A stretch of 64,000 nucleotides of DNA from assembly GCA_023548195.1 (NCBI GenBank), contig JAJHZJ010000694.1, positions 1,302,001-1,366,000 of the forward strand, given 5' to 3'. Of this stretch, positions 60,659-64,000 are shown one piece after another. The notes beneath the pieces were generated by a model that ran no database searches, was not told where the DNA came from, and saw only the letters and a list, made by a program, of their open reading frames with translations. The position numbers and the translations under genes are program-made. Source of the stretch: Bettongia penicillata ogilbyi (taxonomy: Eukaryota > Chordata > Mammalia > Diprotodontia > Potoroidae). The first letter of the stretch is position 1. Every line of letters starts with the position of its first letter.

Positions 60659-62894
60659 ATCAGTGAGCATTATATGCAATAGGGATAAGCTAGATGCATT
60701 TCCAATAAGATCAGGGGTGAAACAAGGATGTCCATCATCGCCACTGTTACTCAATATGTTATTAGAAATGTTAGCTATAGCAATAAGAAAAGAAAAGGAA
60801 ATTGAAGGAATTAGAATAGGCAAAAAAGAAACTAAGTTGTCACTCTCTACAGATGATATGATGACACACTTAGAAAATTCCAGAGACTCAAGTAAAAAAC
60901 TACTTGAAATAATAAACAACTTTGGCAAAGTTGCTTGTTACAAAATACACTCACATGAATCATCTGCATTTCTATATATTACTAACAAAGCCCAACAGCA
61001 AGCAATGAAAAGAGAAATCCCATTTAAAACTATGGTAGACACTATAAAATATCTGAGAGTCTACCTGCCCAAAGAAACCCAGGGACTATATGAACACAAT
61101 TACAAAACACTTTTCACACAAATAAAGTCAGATCTAAGTAAGTGGGAAAACATCAGTTGTTCGTGGGTAGCCAATAAAATAAAATAAAAATGACAATTTT
61201 ACCTAAATTAATTTACTTATTCAGTGCCATACCGATCAAACAGATAACTATTTTCTAGAGGTAGAAAAAATAATTATCAACTGGAGAAACAAGAGGTTCA
61301 GAGTATCAAGGGAACTAATAAAAAGAAATGCTAGGGAAAGTGGCCTGGCCCAATCAGATCTCAAATTGTATTGTAAAGCAGCAATCATCAAAACCACTTG
61401 GTACATGCTAAGAAACAGAGAGGTAGAACAGTGGAATAGGTTAGGTATTCAAGACACCGTAGTCAATGAATATAGCAATCTACTGTTCGATAAACTCAAG
61501 GACCCCAGCTTCTGGGATAAGAACTCACTGTCTGACAAAAATTGCTGGGAAAACTGGATAACACTCTGGTGGAAACTGGGCATAGACCGATGCCTGACGC
61601 TGTACACAAGAATAAAGTCCAAATGGATACATGATCTAGGTATAAAGATTGATACCATAAACAAATTAGGGGAGCAAGGAATAGTGCATTTATCAGATTT
61701 ATGGAGAAATATATGACCAACCATGAGATAGAGAACATTGTAAAGTACAAAATGGATAATTTTGATTACATTAAATTGAAAAGCTTTTGCACAAACAAAC
61801 CCAAAGCAAGCAAGATTAGGAGGGTAGTAGAAAACTGGGAAAGAATTTTTGCAACTAGTGTCTGTGATAAAGGCCTCATTTCTAAAATATATGGAGAACT
61901 GAGTCAAATGTACAAGAATATAAGTCATTTCCCAATGATAAATGGTCAAAGTTGTGAACAGGGAGTTTTCCGAGGAAGAAATTAAAGCTACCTATAGCCA
62001 TATGAAAAAATGTACTAAATCACTAATGATTAGAGAGCTACAAATCAAAACAACTCTGAGGTACCACATCACACCTATCAAACTGGTTGACATGACAAAA
62101 CAGGAGGATGATAAATGTTGGAGAAGATGTGGGAGAGCTAGAACATTAATTCATTGTTGTTGGAGTTGTGAGCTGCTCCAATCGTTCTGGAAAGCAATTT
62201 GGAACTATGCCCAAAGGGCTACAAAAATGTACATACCCTTTGACCCAGCAATATCACTTCTGGGACTGTATCCCAAAGAGATCATAAAAATGGGAAAGGG
62301 TCTCACCTGTACAAAAATATTTATAGCAGCTCTCTTTGTGGTGGCCAAAAACTGGAAATCAAGAGGATGCCCATCAACTGGGGAATGGCTGAACAAGTTG
62401 CAGTACACCAATGTAGTGGAATACTATTGTGCTACAAGAAATGATAAAACAGGAAGACTTCAGAGAGGCCTGGAAAGACATATGAACTGATGCTGAGTGA
62501 AAGGAATAGAACCAGGAGAACTTTGTACACAGCAACAACCACAGTGTGAGAGGAATTTCTGTGGTAGACTTAGTCCTTCATAGCAATGCAAGGACATAAA
62601 AAAATTCACAATGGACTTGAGGTAAAATGCCTTCCACATCCTTAGAAAGAACTGTGGAATTGGATCACAAAATGAAGCAGACCATTTTCTTTTGTATTAT
62701 GTTTCATTTTATGATTTCTCTCATTCATTTCTATGCAACATGACTAAGGTGAAAATGTATTTAATAGGAATGTATGTGTAGAACCTATATAAGATTGCAT
62801 GCCATCTCAGGGAGGGAGTGGAGAGGGAAGGGAAAAAAATCTAAGATATATGGAAGTGATTGTAGAACATTGGAAACAAATAAAATAATTAAAT
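60659..62894 (+). mobile_element. Young 5'-truncated L1 with 14-bp target-site duplication
   Basis: It starts in the ORF2 RT domain (SGVKQGCPSSPLLLNMLLEM), then runs through thumb, C-terminal and zinc-knuckle regions (CWRRCGRARTLIHCCW) to the 3' UTR and A-rich tail. The open pieces are 60663-61187, 61366-61716, 61701-61985 and 61942-62490, separated by frameshifts. The catalytic FADD box reads STDD (60846-60857). It is flanked by aaaatgtaaatgtg at 60645-60658 and 62895-62908. The 166-codon frame on the opposite strand (61449-61949) is an antisense shadow. Confidence 0.93.
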
Positions 62895-62908
62895 AAAATG
62901 TAAATGTG

Positions 62909-63515
62909 TTCCAATTTGACTGACATCTCAAGGAGCAATTTGAGCATAATGCAAATTTCAAATTTGCTTATGCATAATTTTTTCTTGAAGAAACAGTAAG
63001 AATGGAGAAAACTCTTGACAATAACTCACAAGATGGAACCATTCTCGTACCTATTTCTACAAGCAAACTTCAGGTCCTTTTGGGGGGATATGAAATCAAT
63101 GCCAAAGTTACTGTTATCTTCTGGTGATGCAAGAGCTGGTGACAAAAAAGGTCTGATCCACATCACCAAATTCCACCTTCTCTTCTGCCATGGACTCCAA
63201 CTTATACACCAGGAATGGTGGCCCACTCAACTCCTGACACTTTGCTAACTTGGCCCTCTGGGAACCTGGATGCAGGCCAAGCAAGAGCTCAGACAATCTG
63301 AAGACATGGTCACTGCCAACATTTATTACAGAATTTACGTATTTCTCAACCATTTAACATGTATAAAAATATGCTATTGTTTTTATTATATTCCTCTTCT
63401 TTTAAAAAATATGTCACTAACAAAGTTTTTTGAGGGTTGTGCCTCCAAACCCCATTTTTTCCATGCTATGATTGTTACTGCATCATTTTGCAACAGCTAG
63501 TTCAGGTGCTGAACC
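62909..63515. other. Intron segment, unassigned
   Basis: Overlapping ~65-85-codon frames on both strands (63015-63353). I recognise no protein family, splice-site pair or repeat. It has somewhat more balanced composition than its surroundings. Confidence 0.35.
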
Positions 63516-63519
63516 AAGG

Positions 63520-63690
63520 TGGTGAACCTGCAGCCTTGAGGCCACATGTGGCCTAGGCTCAGCACTCTGACTGAGTCCAAGTTTTACAAAACTAATCCTT
63601 TTACTAAGGGGATTTATTTTGTGAAGTTTGGGTTCAGTCAAAGAGCTGCACTTAGAAGCCACATGTGGCTGCAGGTTCCTTAACTCTAAA
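63520..63690. mobile_element. hAT palindromic element
   Basis: Both arms are present: 'ggtggtgaacctgcagccttgaggccacatgtggcct' and, inverted, 'agaagccacatgtggctgcaggttcctta', around 'ctgactgagtccaagttttacaaaactaatcc'. It is the same family as 43608 and 48615. Confidence 0.75.
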
Positions 63691-63709
63691 GTCAGAGCAG
63701 AACTAACTT

Positions 63710-64000
63710 AACTGTACAGAACACAATCTTACAACATATAGCAAGATAATCTCCAAATAGATACATGCCTTACAAACACACAAGTTAAATCTGTGTTAAA
63801 TTAGAGAAGCAAGGAAAAAAATTTCTTTCCGATATACTGATGGGGAAGAAGAGTTCATGACCAAACAAGGAGTAGAGAGTACAACAGAAAATAAAATAGA
63901 CAATTTTATTACATAAAATTAAAACATCTGTACATATATAAAAACAAATCCAACTAAAACTAGATGAGAAATGGGGGGGGTGGAGTTTACAGCAGGTTTT
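63710..64000 (+). mobile_element. L1 ORF2 C-terminal fragment, cut by window end
   Basis: 'tactgatggggaagaagagttcatgaccaaacaagg...gacaattttattacataaaatt' parallels the copy at 61690-61780 ('atggagaaatatatgaccaac...gataattttgattac'). It is decayed. Confidence 0.7.

Noticed and set aside
61449..61949. 166-codon minus-strand open frame
   Set aside because: It lies entirely antisense to L1 ORF2 coding sequence with a confirmed insertion boundary; the frame is a shadow.

Overview
The window is nuclear DNA from a mammal, and almost certainly a marsupial. It is AT-rich and intron-dominated. It is packed with L1 and HAL1-type (half-LINE, ORF1-only) elements, L2 remnants, hAT fragments, and tRNA/CORE-type SINEs of the kind that dominate marsupial genomes. 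No bacterial, plasmid, CRISPR or operon-like structure is present. I could not determine the species.

The only host gene I can support is SEPSECS (O-phosphoseryl-tRNA(Sec):selenocysteinyl-tRNA synthase, the SLA/LP autoantigen), on the minus strand. Six consecutive coding exons lie at 42282-42180, 37031-36902, 36787-36696, 25369-25276, 12599-12509 and 11045-10751. Every junction has AG/GT splice signals, the codon phase is continuous throughout, and the joined exons encode the C-terminal ~268 residues, about 55% of the ~500-residue protein. The pyridoxal-phosphate lysine is encoded at 36986-36984. The upstream exons are not in the window, so the intron 5' of the 42282 exon runs at least 21.7 kb to the right edge. 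Positions below 10751 hold the 3' UTR and then intergenic sequence.

Layout: 1-6640 is intergenic with old L2, MIR/CORE-SINE and hAT pieces. 6640-9970 is repeat-poor and very AT-rich. 9970-10750 is the probable 3' UTR. 10751-42282 holds the SEPSECS exons, with introns filled by L1/HAL1 (13.4-15.7, 15.9-18.7, 18.8-24.7, 32.5-35.4 and 39.3-41.1 kb). 42283-64000 is one intron stacked with L2, L1 and HAL1 copies.

The most interesting content is the transposable-element biology. There is a nearly complete HAL1 (54709-57487) with a 13-bp target-site duplication, sitting in the 3' UTR of an L1 that has itself lost most of ORF2. There is a 0.73-kb HAL1 'mini-element' (58982-59715) that joins the HAL1 5' UTR directly to its 3' UTR without ORF1 and has its own 9-bp duplication. 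There is a HAL1/L1 copy (13426-15718) with an intact 5' end but no 3' end and no poly(A), bounded by a perfect 15-bp duplication. Finally there is a perfect 176-bp tandem duplication inside an L1, and a C-run tract in another. I see no undescribed host pathway or defence system.
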